A stretch of 63,365 bases of DNA from a virus. Made by a program: the position numbers and the translations under genes. Below, piece by piece: positions 32,001-43,000 of this stretch. The stretch spans positions 1-63,365 of the IMG/VR virus record IMGVR_UViG_3300025141_000081. The stretch is one strand, 5' to 3'. Within the stretch, counting starts at the first letter, position 1. The number at the start of each line of letters is the position of its first letter. The notes beneath the pieces are model-generated. The model had not been told where the DNA came from, made no database searches, and worked only from the letters and a program-made list of their open reading frames with translations.

Positions 32001-35000
32001 CAGCTATTAGGGGGATGGGCGACGAATTTATTGGTAATTTTATCAATAGCATGTCTCCTGAGATGCAAGAGGTGGTTATAAATAAAATACTTGTTTCCGA
32101 ATTGGGCGGGGCAATTCTTAACGAAGCTACGCCGCAGTTACTGCCATTATTGGCTGGCTTTACTAGCATTCCTATAGTAGATAGCGAGGGGGCCGTTATA
32201 GAGCCAATCTTCGACAACAGGGCAAGTTATACAAGTACAGATGTACCTTTTGGTAGTTTAGGAGACCAGTCTTTCAGAGGGATTACTCAAAGTCCTGGTG
32301 CCGTTACTGCTGAGGTCTCCTTAAGCAATCCACCAGGCTCTATAGGGTCTATTGGGGGAGACAATCGATACCCAACACCTCAAGATTACGGCGAACTAAA
32401 AAATGTTGTTGCTGACTTGGTAATGAACGATCTTCTAAACGCAGATGATTTATTAGACATCTTGAATACCTTGCCGGGAGCTGGGATAGCCATGTCTATC
32501 CTAGAAAAAATAGATAAATTTTGTGCTGTTCCTCCTTTGTTCTACCCACCGCTTAAGGAATTTATTAAAATTCCTGGTGTGAATATAGACGTTTGTGAAT
32601 TGCAAGTCGGAATAACCGTGCCTATAATGCCAAAGATAAGGTTTAATAGTCTAGGAAAAATATTAATTGATAACGCATGGAGGGTTCTAAAAGAATTATT
32701 AATTCGTCTTCTGATTTTAATATTAAAGAAAATTCTTGAGATAATAGCGGAGGAACTATGTAAAACGAGGGTTGGCGCAGATCCATTGAATTTGCGTGAA
32801 GCTATGCTTAATGGAATATGTGGGGACCTCAACGTAGACTCTGCGGTCATGGATGACGCTTTAGGAAATATTATGGGGTCCATAGGTTCTTGTTCTGACC
32901 CAGTAGCTCTTGGTAGGTACATAGACAATGTAGCTTCAGTAGTCACACAGTGCGAACTACTTGACCTTATTACCGGGGAAGGTTCGGATAATCTCTATGA
33001 TCTTGTTATTGAAATAACTAAAAATGATCCTGTTACTGAGCCCCTCTCGGAGTGTTTATATGATAAACCCTCTGTCCACCAGTTTTTCAAATCAATCGGC
33101 GTATTTGTTGATTTAGAGGCTCTTTGTATTGATGACGCAACAAACCTTCCGGTTAGCAAAGAAGTATGTGATAATCTTGGCCTTCTCAATGTATTCAGAT
33201 CGGTTCGAGCAGATGCACTCCGCGAAAAGGGAGTAGACGAGGAATGTATAGAAGACCAGCTATGCAAATTAAGGGAAAGAACCGTATCAGATTTAGAAGA
33301 CCTTATGGGCCTATTACAAGCTGGTATATTTGACAGTGTTATTCCAAATATTTTTCATGATGTTAACGATCCAGATAAGCCTTCGTTGCTGCCAGCGGCA
33401 TTACCGGATGAAAGTATAGCTATGGATACAATGTTTAATTCTATGTTTGATGCCATGGCTGTTTCTTTTACAGAAGATATAATAGGTCGTCGTGGTTTTC
33501 TGAATATGGTCTTAGCCGATTCGAGAGGTCGTGGATATAACCAGCATTTAAAATTTGAACAAATGTTTGGTCCTTCTTTCTTTAACCTTTACGGTTCTTA
33601 TGGGACAAGAGCACATCCTCCTCGCGATGAGTGGGGCAAGGGAGCAGAGGGCAACAAGGTGCAAGACCATAATGGCTGGGTCACAGGGCCTCTTAATTTT
33701 ACTGACGACGCAGCAAATTTCTTCTGGTTGCCTTTCTTGTTTAACCCACTTAGTGCTGACGGGACTCAGCCAGAAGCTGAGGGTGATCCTGATAATGATC
33801 AAAACGGGGACGGGGCGCCGGAAACACATGGTCGTCCCCCAGCTATTGGTGGCCTGCCCGACAAGGTCGCAGGACATTTACAATATACTTTAGAAAATTT
33901 CTCTGTATCTTATAGTCTTGCCCCTGCTGACCCCTACTCTGTGGTTATACCTTGGATCGGATATGAAGAAGAAAATCCCTTAACATTTATGTTTAGTTAT
34001 GATTATTGGACTCCCCCTCCAGAAGGACAGGAGTATACATGGGATGGTCATCGAATGAAGGTAGTTATGACTTCTGAGGACTGGGAAGGCACGGGAGACT
34101 CCTTTACCGAAACTCTTGCTTATATGGATGTAAATTCTTCTGTTTCCCCAGGGGTGGCCGATTTTAAGGAGACTGTATTGGATCTTGATCTTAAATTTAC
34201 CTCGCCTGACTATTCTTGGTTAGAATTGCTTAAATATAAGGTAGACTTAGCATTTGGGGGCGAAATTTCCCCTAGTGCTAGAGGCTCTACCTTTAAACCT
34301 ATTAACAGAAATCTTATAAATCAATTAGCGGCTAAACTAGCTTCGAATGATCGTATATTCAACTATGGGTTTAGGGACGCAGATGGTGAAGTCGAACCGC
34401 CAAAAGTTGTGTACTTTCACCAGACTGCCGAATTTGACGACATAGCCGCCGCTATTGAAAGGTATGGAGGTTCCGAAGGTAATCCGCCATTCTATATTAG
34501 ATATCCTGATCCTCAAGGGTTTTTAAAGATAGCACAAGATATAATTCCTTCATTTAAGCCATGTGAGACACCTGACGGGTCTACGAATTTTCCAAAATTT
34601 AAGGAATTAGCTAAAGTAGCTGATGCTTTCGCTGGCAAAATAAAAGATGATCCACGAGGATGGAGAAAGGTTGACGGGGTTACAACTGAAGTAGAATCTC
34701 CTTTCGACAGAATACTACCCAAAGCGGCTCTTGGAGTAGTAGAGGGTACAATAGCAGCGACTATAAGAGTTTATGCTGTTGAATTTATGTTAAAAGCTTT
34801 GCCTGCTCTTAGCGTGCTAGGCATGGAAAAAGGGAATTATGGTGATGTTTTTGCTGACTATATCATAGAAAATATGGAGAAGGGCCTTCTTACCTCTGGT
34901 CGGGGCAAAAGATATAACAAGAAGTATGAAGATTATTGGTGGTTATTCTTAGAACAGGTGGTTCAGAATTTTGGCCTAAAAGTTCAGCAAGGAATAATAT

Positions 35001-36295
35001 TGGACGAGACTCCAGAGGAAAAAGAGGCGAGAGATTTAATTAACCAACATGTAAAAAATAATTGGACGTACACTCCACCGGAAGTGTTTACTGGGCTGTT
35101 CTCAGCTAAAAAAACCTCAACAGATAGAAAAGAAAAGTGGGACGCTGTTTTCCAAGGTGCGGTTGCAAGCCCAACCGCAGGCCTTCCGGTTTATATTCCC
35201 TCGCCAGTCATTGGTTACTGCAAGACAATATTAAGAAGATATGTTTTAGAAGAATTTGAAAGAACCTCGGAAATCTTTCAGGAGGTTGTTAAATCAGACT
35301 ATACAGATATAGATGACTTCATATTAAAAAATAGAAGCCTTATTGGCGGGGCAATAGACACGTCGACGAATGGTGGAGACGGTGGCCCATTAGATGTGCC
35401 TTCTGCTTCATATTATGCCTCATTGGCGGCAGGAGCCTCAGCTGATCATCCTCTAGAGAGGCTGGAAGACCCAGACCCAGGGGGTAGGGGCCTTCCATTT
35501 ATTCTTGAAAGATATGTTGTCATTGGCGGAACGCTCACAGACGCCAGTGCGAACGCCAGACAACTTGGGTATGTAGCTAATCTTGCCGACTTGGAAAATA
35601 TACTCTCTGGCCACTCGATCGTCGCAGATGATGGGTGGAGGTTTGGTTTAAGACTAACATTTATTCCGGAAATGTTAGGAGCTTCTGTAGCAAGCGATTT
35701 TGAATTCCCAGCAGCCTCGGATTTGACCGCAGATTTTGGTTATATGAATAAAGCCTACCACTCATACTATAAAAATGCAATTCCCTTAGCAGAAGCCGAG
35801 TTGGAAATAAATGAAGGGGAACTCTATACAGCGCAGCTTTACAACGATTATTTACAAAATCTAATTTGCAAACTCATAGAAACCCCAGAGTATAAGATGT
35901 TGTTTGAGCATTGTTTCCCAATGCCAAAGTACATGGCGTTATTAGCTATCTATTGTGGAACGACATTTGTTCCTTCTCTGGCTAATGTTGAAGATGGCTG
36001 GGCTGCTAAGAACGATGGTTCTGGTGGTGGTCGCTGGATAGGTCTGGGCAAATTTGGTGGAATGAATACTTGGAGAGGGAATGAGGGGATGGTGAATTCC
36101 TTTCAAAATACTAAAAGAACGGCTCGACAGATACTAGAAGCTACTTGCTACACTAATTACGATTATGTGGACAGAGATGGTATGACCCCCGAAGAAGTAT
36201 ATATAGAAAATGATAGTCCAACTAGAAATAGTGGGGTAGACTTAAAGTGGTGGCAATGGAGTTCGTTACGCCCCTCACCGTGTAAGGAGGAATAA
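29099..36295 (+). CDS. 2398-aa virion protein of unknown function
   Basis: ATG with AAGGATT upstream. Mixed composition with long ordered stretches. Residues about 1190-1230 contain a hydrophobic helix (LKELLIRLLILILKKILEIIAEEL) followed by a Cys-containing region; several other Cys appear throughout. DPDNDQNGDGAPE (about 1562-1574) looks like a calcium loop. No domain is recognised. Being before gp25 and gp6, it is most likely a baseplate/tail-tip or tape-measure-like protein; length is compatible with a tape measure but the rest of the sequence is not repetitive or predominantly helical as those are. Confidence 0.6.
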   Translation: MAQCPEIEIYDDDPFIYYARALIDAFKQRYGTELSSHTNKNVFEEGLEINIDTDSGTPFDDPLPETYYYSTIEAGGFSDWSGALPYYIKGPKYTIFSDYSIKEWSVDATRTTTDEEDDWISMAGCLVVHPMLRVDYERYVEKGRSDTYWENWFSTEEELREDVFKEGPGSLGSTSDDPMTDALQFAFLLEVLDSFLHINEDKKTSDEHWLKTSMQKFTWCQMFWYGYETHDVETTTVPGIGEFADRTQLGKQAGSPSAPNVGSGAGLPVWAGELDPEPQGSHTTSIRYYPKKGARKTVSSVDDGVTNIDGRGWGAIHSNWCPDRDEHFLGHSVRIVDADYRAFVTWLEKAITILDDAGIGPGSSWYDGILEDAGYGNLTQTECSLPPYGGSMDYDALSDSWTNSCSMKVFRSMVDKIYFSGSASLDEILHPDSLDFWYSFLEGHNASPALSTEILNQAIMNSGVIGVECDSIGSAIDIGLDFQPINASDCKDIVGPPIVETYMTCIPNPQALTPNWLNQTEEEPFLNQKTCEYSIVMLADPPDCSQAYLDSFIPSAMDKLLSYYNKEKTTTFLDLSDGTGVNLNSKDSLIDGSSGFYLDGIVFSGTARVKDFYIPPRPLAKTKVLITVSAEEFNRILDKTPSVEEQPLSSVHYDGESSFVVFLVSEMQSIFDKVSYGLELYENSYAHWHLETGRTIKGLNLTAESSRIMNFYKELMLLFRESGYPKDDLEWVEIGFSPTYKIEYIKVQKPFSPPFSLEKGVDSFINRPVAADATAMAYISQLPNIKTDMMARNSMTWYDMVKKYRYPEIEESYGLNLTSPVVEGNEGIKKLSEVACPGGTSAGVFEGKATAGEWAMSQVNDIKSALLSQLSANPCVLVDHKILEHQGREDFAMQITDMTLKEYLTSDRFINDLPELLVRGRYDDINALYGGMLNNLGMCGLFDLIKAAVDCALNALGYDDSVSIIVAAAIRGMGDEFIGNFINSMSPEMQEVVINKILVSELGGAILNEATPQLLPLLAGFTSIPIVDSEGAVIEPIFDNRASYTSTDVPFGSLGDQSFRGITQSPGAVTAEVSLSNPPGSIGSIGGDNRYPTPQDYGELKNVVADLVMNDLLNADDLLDILNTLPGAGIAMSILEKIDKFCAVPPLFYPPLKEFIKIPGVNIDVCELQVGITVPIMPKIRFNSLGKILIDNAWRVLKELLIRLLILILKKILEIIAEELCKTRVGADPLNLREAMLNGICGDLNVDSAVMDDALGNIMGSIGSCSDPVALGRYIDNVASVVTQCELLDLITGEGSDNLYDLVIEITKNDPVTEPLSECLYDKPSVHQFFKSIGVFVDLEALCIDDATNLPVSKEVCDNLGLLNVFRSVRADALREKGVDEECIEDQLCKLRERTVSDLEDLMGLLQAGIFDSVIPNIFHDVNDPDKPSLLPAALPDESIAMDTMFNSMFDAMAVSFTEDIIGRRGFLNMVLADSRGRGYNQHLKFEQMFGPSFFNLYGSYGTRAHPPRDEWGKGAEGNKVQDHNGWVTGPLNFTDDAANFFWLPFLFNPLSADGTQPEAEGDPDNDQNGDGAPETHGRPPAIGGLPDKVAGHLQYTLENFSVSYSLAPADPYSVVIPWIGYEEENPLTFMFSYDYWTPPPEGQEYTWDGHRMKVVMTSEDWEGTGDSFTETLAYMDVNSSVSPGVADFKETVLDLDLKFTSPDYSWLELLKYKVDLAFGGEISPSARGSTFKPINRNLINQLAAKLASNDRIFNYGFRDADGEVEPPKVVYFHQTAEFDDIAAAIERYGGSEGNPPFYIRYPDPQGFLKIAQDIIPSFKPCETPDGSTNFPKFKELAKVADAFAGKIKDDPRGWRKVDGVTTEVESPFDRILPKAALGVVEGTIAATIRVYAVEFMLKALPALSVLGMEKGNYGDVFADYIIENMEKGLLTSGRGKRYNKKYEDYWWLFLEQVVQNFGLKVQQGIILDETPEEKEARDLINQHVKNNWTYTPPEVFTGLFSAKKTSTDRKEKWDAVFQGAVASPTAGLPVYIPSPVIGYCKTILRRYVLEEFERTSEIFQEVVKSDYTDIDDFILKNRSLIGGAIDTSTNGGDGGPLDVPSASYYASLAAGASADHPLERLEDPDPGGRGLPFILERYVVIGGTLTDASANARQLGYVANLADLENILSGHSIVADDGWRFGLRLTFIPEMLGASVASDFEFPAASDLTADFGYMNKAYHSYYKNAIPLAEAELEINEGELYTAQLYNDYLQNLICKLIETPEYKMLFEHCFPMPKYMALLAIYCGTTFVPSLANVEDGWAAKNDGSGGGRWIGLGKFGGMNTWRGNEGMVNSFQNTKRTARQILEATCYTNYDYVDRDGMTPEEVYIENDSPTRNSGVDLKWWQWSSLRPSPCKEE

Positions 36296-36297
36296 AA

Positions 36298-36681
36298 ATG
36301 GCTGGTTTTTCGCCAAAGTTGCCGCTAACGCTAGACCCAGATGATGGATATACCTTGACTAAAACGCTTAAGGAAGTCGCTAAACAAAACTTTAAAATGC
36401 TTGTTTTGACGAACCCAGGGGAAAGAATGATGGATCCTGAGTTTGGAGTTGGCATATTGGCCTATTTATTCGAGAACAATACCAGGACGACACAGGGGAG
36501 GATAGATGCTAGGATAAGAGAACAGACATCCAAGTATCTACCATATATTCAGATTGAGAACATTCTATTTAAATCTATGGAAGATAGGCCAGAGTTGGCA
36601 GAAAATTTCTTAGGAGTTTCAATAGCCTATAGCATAAAGAAGCTGGCCGTTAGAGATGTCTTAGAAATTCCAACAAATTAA
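36298..36681 (+). CDS. 25: gp25-like baseplate wedge protein
   Basis: 127 aa. NFKMLVLTNPGERMMDPEFG then VGILAYLFENN is the diagnostic GPW/gp25 signature, followed by IREQTSKYLPYIQIENI. It forms part of the inner wedge of contractile-tail baseplates. The family is labelled lysozyme-like but has no proven activity. Its ribosome site AAGGAGG lies at 36286, inside the preceding gene's end. Confidence 0.93.
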   Translation: MAGFSPKLPLTLDPDDGYTLTKTLKEVAKQNFKMLVLTNPGERMMDPEFGVGILAYLFENNTRTTQGRIDARIREQTSKYLPYIQIENILFKSMEDRPELAENFLGVSIAYSIKKLAVRDVLEIPTN

Positions 36682-36689
36682 TTTCAACT

Positions 36690-36697
36690 ACTAATTA
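36690..36697 (+). promoter_or_regulatory. late-promoter-like octamer ACTAATTA
   Basis: In the 39-base gap between the gp25 and gp6 genes, 31 bases upstream of ATG 36721. Confidence 0.45.
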
Positions 36698-36720
36698 TTA
36701 AAGAATTGGGGACCTAATAG

Positions 36721-38514
36721 ATGCCGTCTCGTAAAACACCGATAAAGTACACAAGCAGAGAATTCGATTCGATTAAAAGAGATTTGATCGAACATGCCAA
36801 GCGATACTACCCAGATACCTTTAAAGATTTTAACGAAGCTTCGTTTGGGGCTTTAATGATTGACACCGTAGCGTATGTTGGGGACATCTTGTCTTTTTAC
36901 CTCGACTACCAAGTTAATGAATCCTTTATCGATTCTGCGATAGAATACAACAATATTATCAGACTCAGCCGCCAGATGGGGTTTAAATATAAAGCAAACC
37001 CATCATCCTATGGCACCGTCGCTATATACGCAATAGTGCCAGCAAGCACATCTGGTCTCGGTCCAGATAGCGCTTATCTGCCAATCCTTAAAAAGGGAAG
37101 CGAGCTATCATCTACGTCAGGGAACACGTTTATACTAGATGAGGATGTAAGATTCGATGACCCTGCAAATGAAATAGTGGCAGCCAGGACCGATACCTCA
37201 ACAGGGCTTCCTACATACTATGCTGTAAGGGCTTACGGAAGAATCGTTTCTGGCATCTTTGGAGTTGAAAAGATTAGTATTGGATCTTTTGAGAGATTTC
37301 GACGGACAAAACTTGATTCCGATACAATAACAGAGGTTCTATCTGTTGTGGATTCGGAAGGGAACGAGTATCTTGAGGTTGAGCACTTGTCACAGAACAC
37401 TGTGTATAAGGAAGTCGTAAATAAAGGAGATAATAAAGAAACCGTGCCCTCCTTATTGAGACCCATGATAGTCCCAAGAAGATTTGTGGTTGAAAGAGAG
37501 CAGGATAACATCTTCCTGCAATTTGGCTATGGAGGCCCCTCGGAAATACGAAGTCCCTCGGTAGCCGATCCAAAAAATGTCGTCCTACAATTAAACGGGA
37601 GAGACTATATTACAGATAAGTCATTTGATCCTTATCGGCTTTTGACTACTGACAAATTTGGGATTGCTCCTGCAAACACTACTCTGACCATCACCTATAG
37701 AACAAATACGGCGGCTAACGTTAACGCTGCTGCGGGTTCGGTAACTAAAGTTATTCGGCCAATTCTAGAATTCAGCAACAGATCGGATCTGACAGATTCC
37801 AAGGTTACAAACATATCTACATCTTTAGAGTCTTATAATAATGAGCCAATAACGGGTGATACTTCACTGCCGTCCGCAGAAGAGTTAAGGAGAAGAACTA
37901 TTGATTTCTTTGCAACTCAAAATAGGGCTGTGACACAACTTGACTATGAAGCGCTGGTGTATGCAATGCCAGAAAAGTTTGGTTCTGTCAAGAGGTGTAG
38001 AATTGTTAGAGATTCCGATTCTCTTAGACGAAACCTAAATTTGTATTTAATTTCTGAAGACTCCGCTGGTAAGCTTACGGCCACCAACAGTACTATTAAG
38101 GAAAATATTAAAGTTTGGCTAAATAGGAATAAAATGATTAGCGATACAGTTGATATTTTAGACGCTAAAATAGTCAATATTGGTGTTGAATACGAAGTTG
38201 TTGTTGATGAAGAAGTCAATCGATTTAAGGTTCTGTCTGACTGCACGCAGGCAATAAAGAAATTATTTTCTGTTGCTCCGTTTATCGGAGAGCCTCTTTA
38301 TCTTACAGATATGTATAGCGCACTAAATAAGGTAAGTGGGGTTGTGGATACTAAGAGGGTCAACATAATCAAGAAAAAGGGTGCAAACTATTCAAGCACA
38401 ATGTTTGATATAAACGAAGCGCTGTCTGCTGATGGTCGCTATTTGTCGGTTCCTATTAATGTTGCGCTAGAACTAAAGTATCCAAATTCTGACATAACAG
38501 GAGCAATTTCGTAA
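36721..38514 (+). CDS. 6: gp6-like baseplate wedge protein (Baseplate_J type)
   Basis: 597 aa, slightly shorter than T4 gp6 (660). The N-terminal region IKYTSREFDSIKRDLIEHAK, FNEASFGALMIDTVAYVGD and ILSFYLDYQVNESFIDSA is the conserved start of gp6/baseplate-J proteins. The middle includes LPSAEELRRRTIDFFATQNRAVTQLDYEAL (about 380-409), also typical. It forms wedge dimers linking baseplate sixths. It ends TAATG with the following gene. Confidence 0.93.
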   Translation: MPSRKTPIKYTSREFDSIKRDLIEHAKRYYPDTFKDFNEASFGALMIDTVAYVGDILSFYLDYQVNESFIDSAIEYNNIIRLSRQMGFKYKANPSSYGTVAIYAIVPASTSGLGPDSAYLPILKKGSELSSTSGNTFILDEDVRFDDPANEIVAARTDTSTGLPTYYAVRAYGRIVSGIFGVEKISIGSFERFRRTKLDSDTITEVLSVVDSEGNEYLEVEHLSQNTVYKEVVNKGDNKETVPSLLRPMIVPRRFVVEREQDNIFLQFGYGGPSEIRSPSVADPKNVVLQLNGRDYITDKSFDPYRLLTTDKFGIAPANTTLTITYRTNTAANVNAAAGSVTKVIRPILEFSNRSDLTDSKVTNISTSLESYNNEPITGDTSLPSAEELRRRTIDFFATQNRAVTQLDYEALVYAMPEKFGSVKRCRIVRDSDSLRRNLNLYLISEDSAGKLTATNSTIKENIKVWLNRNKMISDTVDILDAKIVNIGVEYEVVVDEEVNRFKVLSDCTQAIKKLFSVAPFIGEPLYLTDMYSALNKVSGVVDTKRVNIIKKKGANYSSTMFDINEALSADGRYLSVPINVALELKYPNSDITGAIS

Positions 38515-40094
38515 TGGCTATTAAAAGGTATTTTGCCTCAAAAGACAATACTATTACAAATGCTTTTAAACCTGATTTGAGTACTCGTGCGACCTCCTCA
38601 AATATGGGACTGTCAGACGTTTCAGAAATATTTTCCATTTATGGGCAAACCTCCAGCTCGTTAGGTCTTAGCTTGGAAGAGGCTAGAATTCTTATTAGCT
38701 TTCCGACGACCACTATGGCCACTGACAGGACTAGCGGTGCTATCCCGGCTAGTGGTAGTGTGTCTTTTTATCTAAAGATGTTCAATGCGGATCATGGACA
38801 AACCCTGCCACAAAACTATTATATGGAAGTCAAAGCTGTGACTGGGTCCGATGCTAATTCTAGAGATTGGCAAGAGGGGTATGGCCTTGATATGGAAAGC
38901 TACTCTGATTCTACGCAGGATATTACCGGTTCTAACTGGATAAATATGACTGGAAGTGAGGCATGGACTACTGCTGGTGGGGATTACGCGGACCCAGACA
39001 CGGATTTATCTTCTTCTTTCACACAGTATTTTGATGATGGCGTAGAAGATTTAGAAATTGACATCACAACTCTTGTAGAGCAGTGGCTAAGTTCGTCGGC
39101 AAACTCAGAGACTGCTGTGAATATGGGTCTTAAACAAAATTATGGTGTTGGTGTGATGCTATCGTCTAGCCATACCGCAGAGTTCAGGTCCTTTTACACT
39201 AAAAAGTTCTTCGCTAGAGGTTCAGAATTTTATTTCAAAAGGCCCGTGTTAGAAGCCCGGTGGGATTCTAGAAAAAGAGATAACAGAGGAAACTTTATCT
39301 ATAGTAGTTCTTTGGCGACACCTGACGAAAACTTAAATAAAATTTATCTATATAATTATTTCCGTGGCCAACTGAGGAACATACCTGATGTTGGAACTGG
39401 AAATATTTATATTAGTTTTTACTCTGGGTCAGCTGACGATTCCGCTCCTTATGGTAGCGCCTTAGAGTTGGTCGTGGATGGCACCCATGTGACTGATGCA
39501 GCACGCAACACAGTCGTCACAGGGTCTTATTCGACTACAGGTATCTATACGGGGAGCGTGTCCCTCACGGGCGCGTCAACGCCTCTCACGACGATTTATG
39601 ATGTATGGTTTAAAGGTGGGGATACCATCACCAACGCTTCAGACGCATTAGTCCGATATCATACTGGCTCCATTAGACCAAAAACTTTAGATTCTTACGA
39701 TGTTGCTCCATCTGATAAGTATGTAACGAGTATCACAAACCTTAAGTCTGTTTACTCAAATACTGAGACCGCTAGATTTAGGGTGTTCGCCAGGACTAAG
39801 GATTGGTCTCCAACAATTTATACTGTCGCCACTACAGTAGTTGAAAGCACGGAGATAGAAAGTGGTTCTTATAAAGTATTTAGGGTTATTGATGAACTTG
39901 ACGTTATACCTTATGGAACTGGTAGTGATTTACATACGGCAATGAGTTATGATCTATCTGGCAACTACTTTGATCTTGACATGTCAATACTACAAGTAGA
40001 TTATATGTATGGAATTAAATTTACTTATTACAATAACTCAATAGGAGATTGGGTGGAACAACCTGAGGTATTTAAATTTAGGGTTGAGAAATGA
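38514..40094 (+). CDS. tail/baseplate protein with a DNRLRE-like domain
   Basis: 526 aa. Residues about 50-240 resemble the DNRLRE fold of surface proteins: EARILISFP, SVSFYLKMFNA, WQEGYGLDMES, VEQWLSSS and AEFRSFYTKKF. The second half is beta-rich (VTDAARNTVVTGSYST). It begins with MAIKRYF, close to MAIKKYI of the 1222-aa protein. Its place behind gp6 suggests a wedge or tail-fibre attachment protein. It ends ATGA-overlapped. Confidence 0.65.
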   Translation: MAIKRYFASKDNTITNAFKPDLSTRATSSNMGLSDVSEIFSIYGQTSSSLGLSLEEARILISFPTTTMATDRTSGAIPASGSVSFYLKMFNADHGQTLPQNYYMEVKAVTGSDANSRDWQEGYGLDMESYSDSTQDITGSNWINMTGSEAWTTAGGDYADPDTDLSSSFTQYFDDGVEDLEIDITTLVEQWLSSSANSETAVNMGLKQNYGVGVMLSSSHTAEFRSFYTKKFFARGSEFYFKRPVLEARWDSRKRDNRGNFIYSSSLATPDENLNKIYLYNYFRGQLRNIPDVGTGNIYISFYSGSADDSAPYGSALELVVDGTHVTDAARNTVVTGSYSTTGIYTGSVSLTGASTPLTTIYDVWFKGGDTITNASDALVRYHTGSIRPKTLDSYDVAPSDKYVTSITNLKSVYSNTETARFRVFARTKDWSPTIYTVATTVVESTEIESGSYKVFRVIDELDVIPYGTGSDLHTAMSYDLSGNYFDLDMSILQVDYMYGIKFTYYNNSIGDWVEQPEVFKFRVEK

Positions 40095-43000
40095 GCACTA
40101 AAAACCTTTTTGACAAAGGGAAATCATATAAAGTACTCTCTTCGGTTGACCCAGACACTTTGGGGCTGGATGCGGAGTCTTATAGGAATGTTCGAGCTAA
40201 AGTTTTAGATAAAAATAGATTTGTTCCAAATGTAGATTTTTCTTCTGCCTCCAACTTTGTCAAATATGGCTCTGCAAAAAAGTATTATGAGACTGCTTTT
40301 GATAGAATTACCAATGAATACCCTTATGATGGGTCAAGTGCAGAGAAGCATGAATTCTTTAATAGCTCTTCGTATTTAGATTTACATCTTTTTGATAATG
40401 ACTATCCAACCACAACAGGGTATATAACCCTAACCTCAGATCAATGGGGCACTTCTACGATTAAGGGTACCGGAGCAGGCACCGACGATGCGTGGGGGGT
40501 AACGGATGATACTGAATATCTTCATATTATAGGTGGCCCGCACACAGCTTCAGGTGGAATGATAGGAGAAACTATACACTCCAGATTCTCAGGATCGAAT
40601 ATTTACGATGGAGACATATACGATACTGAGGGAGTTCTCTCCTTGGGCAAACAAGGAACTAGAGAATCAAATTTAAAGTTTGATCTCACCAGAGGCGTGA
40701 CTACGGAGTTTTGGATAAATAAGGGAACATGGCTTGGATCTTCACTGAGTGATAAGGAAGTTATTTTCGATTTCTGGAATGGAGAGGCCTCTTCAAGCGC
40801 AGGGTATGGCAGACTTCTCATCTACCTAACCGGTAGTTCCAATGGAGAAGACCCGATTAGGGCCCATCTGGCTTCTGGATCAAATGTCTGGGATATCTCT
40901 TATGGAGGATCCACAGTATTAACCTCATCTTTAACTAGCAATTGGAAGCACGTAGCTTTAACATTTGTTACTGGCTCCACGCAGCTAAAATCTGATTTTT
41001 ATTATGATGGGGCGTTACAAGAAACCAAAACTAATACTTCTTTGACTTCTTTTGGAGAGATTACCGGATCTTTAAACGCTTTCGTAGGGGCACTGCAAAC
41101 AACCCCGTCAGGCAATATTTATCATGGCGAAACCATGATTGGCGCTGGCAAACTTTCAGCTTCGTTGGATGAGTTTAGATACTGGAAGGCTGAGAGGACA
41201 CACGAAGAGGTAGCAAAGAATTATTTTAGACATGTCGATGGCGGGGCTAATGCCGACATAGCCAACACAGAACTCGGCGTATACTTTAAATTTAACGAAG
41301 GGATAACAACTATTGCTGCTACAGACGCATCTGTTTTGGACTATTCCGGTAGGATTAGTAATGGAGTCTGGGTTGGATACCCAGCCGGGACTGCAAGGAA
41401 TACGGGCTCTGCTATTGTGTCTTCAAGCGCCGCTTCTTATGAGCTAGAAGATCCGATTATATATTCAATCCATCCCGATGTTACGGCCAAAAGGGCTGAG
41501 TTGGTTATAAGCGGCTCTGCCTATGACCATCAGAATAACTCTTCAATTTATTATACTTTGCCTTCTTGGATTATAGAGGAAGATGATGAAAGTGGAGAAA
41601 TATTAAATCTTACCCAGGTTGTGGCAAGCTATTTTGATACCCTTCACGCTCAAATGGCAGAAGTCCCAAGGCTTAAAGACATTTCTTACTTAAGTTCTAG
41701 CTTAAAACCTTATCCATTTTCTAATAGACTTTTGGAATCAGCGGGTCTTTTTGCTCCTGAGATTTTTGTTGACGCCTCAGTCCTAGAGCACATAAAAGGT
41801 CAAAGCGAAACAAGATTTTATGATAAGGATCTATCCGAGATTAAAAATCTCATCTACCAGAATATATACAATAATTTAGTTTATATTTATAAGACAAAGG
41901 GCACAGAAAAGTCATTTAGAAATGTTATTCGATGTTATGGGGTTGACGACGAATTAATTAAGGTCAATCTTTATGGAAATAATGTAACACATAAACTAAG
42001 AGACAACTTTAGATCGTCAGTCACAAAGAAAACGTATGCGGACTTTAATCATCCGACTAGGTTTGAATCCACAATAACTCACCAAACTTCTAGTACGAAT
42101 ATAAATACGCTAGATGTCACCTATATATCCGGGACAACTGGGAATTCCCGAACTGCTGAGGTCGAGGTTATCTTTCCTAAAAAGTTCAGACCAAGCGACG
42201 AACAGTATTTCAAAACTGATTTTTTAAGTTCTTCTGTCTTTGGCTACCATCGAGTTAAAACAAGTTTAGATATACAAGATTTTTCTGGCTATTCTACTTC
42301 TGCTGATAGAAGCCTACAACTTTATGCTGTTCGTCCATTTGTAGAATCAAAAGATGCTTATTTTGTACTAGAGAATCCCGCCCAGACCATTAGACTAACA
42401 AGTAGTGTATACCAAGACTTATACGATGACACTAAATGGAATTTTGCCATCAGAACGTACCTTTCCAAGAAGGAGCAAGCTGATTATGTTTCAGGTTCGG
42501 CGGGAACGGCAGGCGAAAGCGATATTATATTTGAGCTTTATGGCTGTAATGTTGAATTGGGCATTGTGAAGAACCAGTTTTCGGTTACTGCTTCAACGGC
42601 TCAGTCTGCTACGGCAAATGGATACATAACTAGTCCAAGAAGATATTATGCAGGGGCACACAGAGTAGACTTTACCGGGTCTATAACGACAAAATCTGAC
42701 ATAAAAGTTTCATCCGTGAGGCACTGGGAATCTTTTTTAACTAATGAAGAGGTAACCTCTCATGCTAAAAACACTAATGCTTATGGGGTCTTGGACCCTC
42801 TTGAAAGCACACACCTATATGATGTTGGGACACAAGGGCATCATATTCCCAAGATAGAAACTTTATCCCTATCCTGGGCTCTAGACGATGTGACTGGGTC
42901 TGATACTGATGGGGAATTTCTAATTAATGATTTTTCATCTGGCTCTATAGAGAAGAGAACAAGATATCCAGGGGACTATGGCGAATCAGTCGGCAACCAA

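Noticed and set aside
29099-36295. Tape-measure protein
   Set aside because: The length would suit, but the sequence is not dominated by long helices or repeats and the gene sits beside gp25/gp6 rather than tail-tube genes; left as unknown virion protein.
36298-36681. Lysozyme activity for the gp25-like protein
   Set aside because: The family label is historical; it is a structural wedge protein and no catalytic residues are evident.
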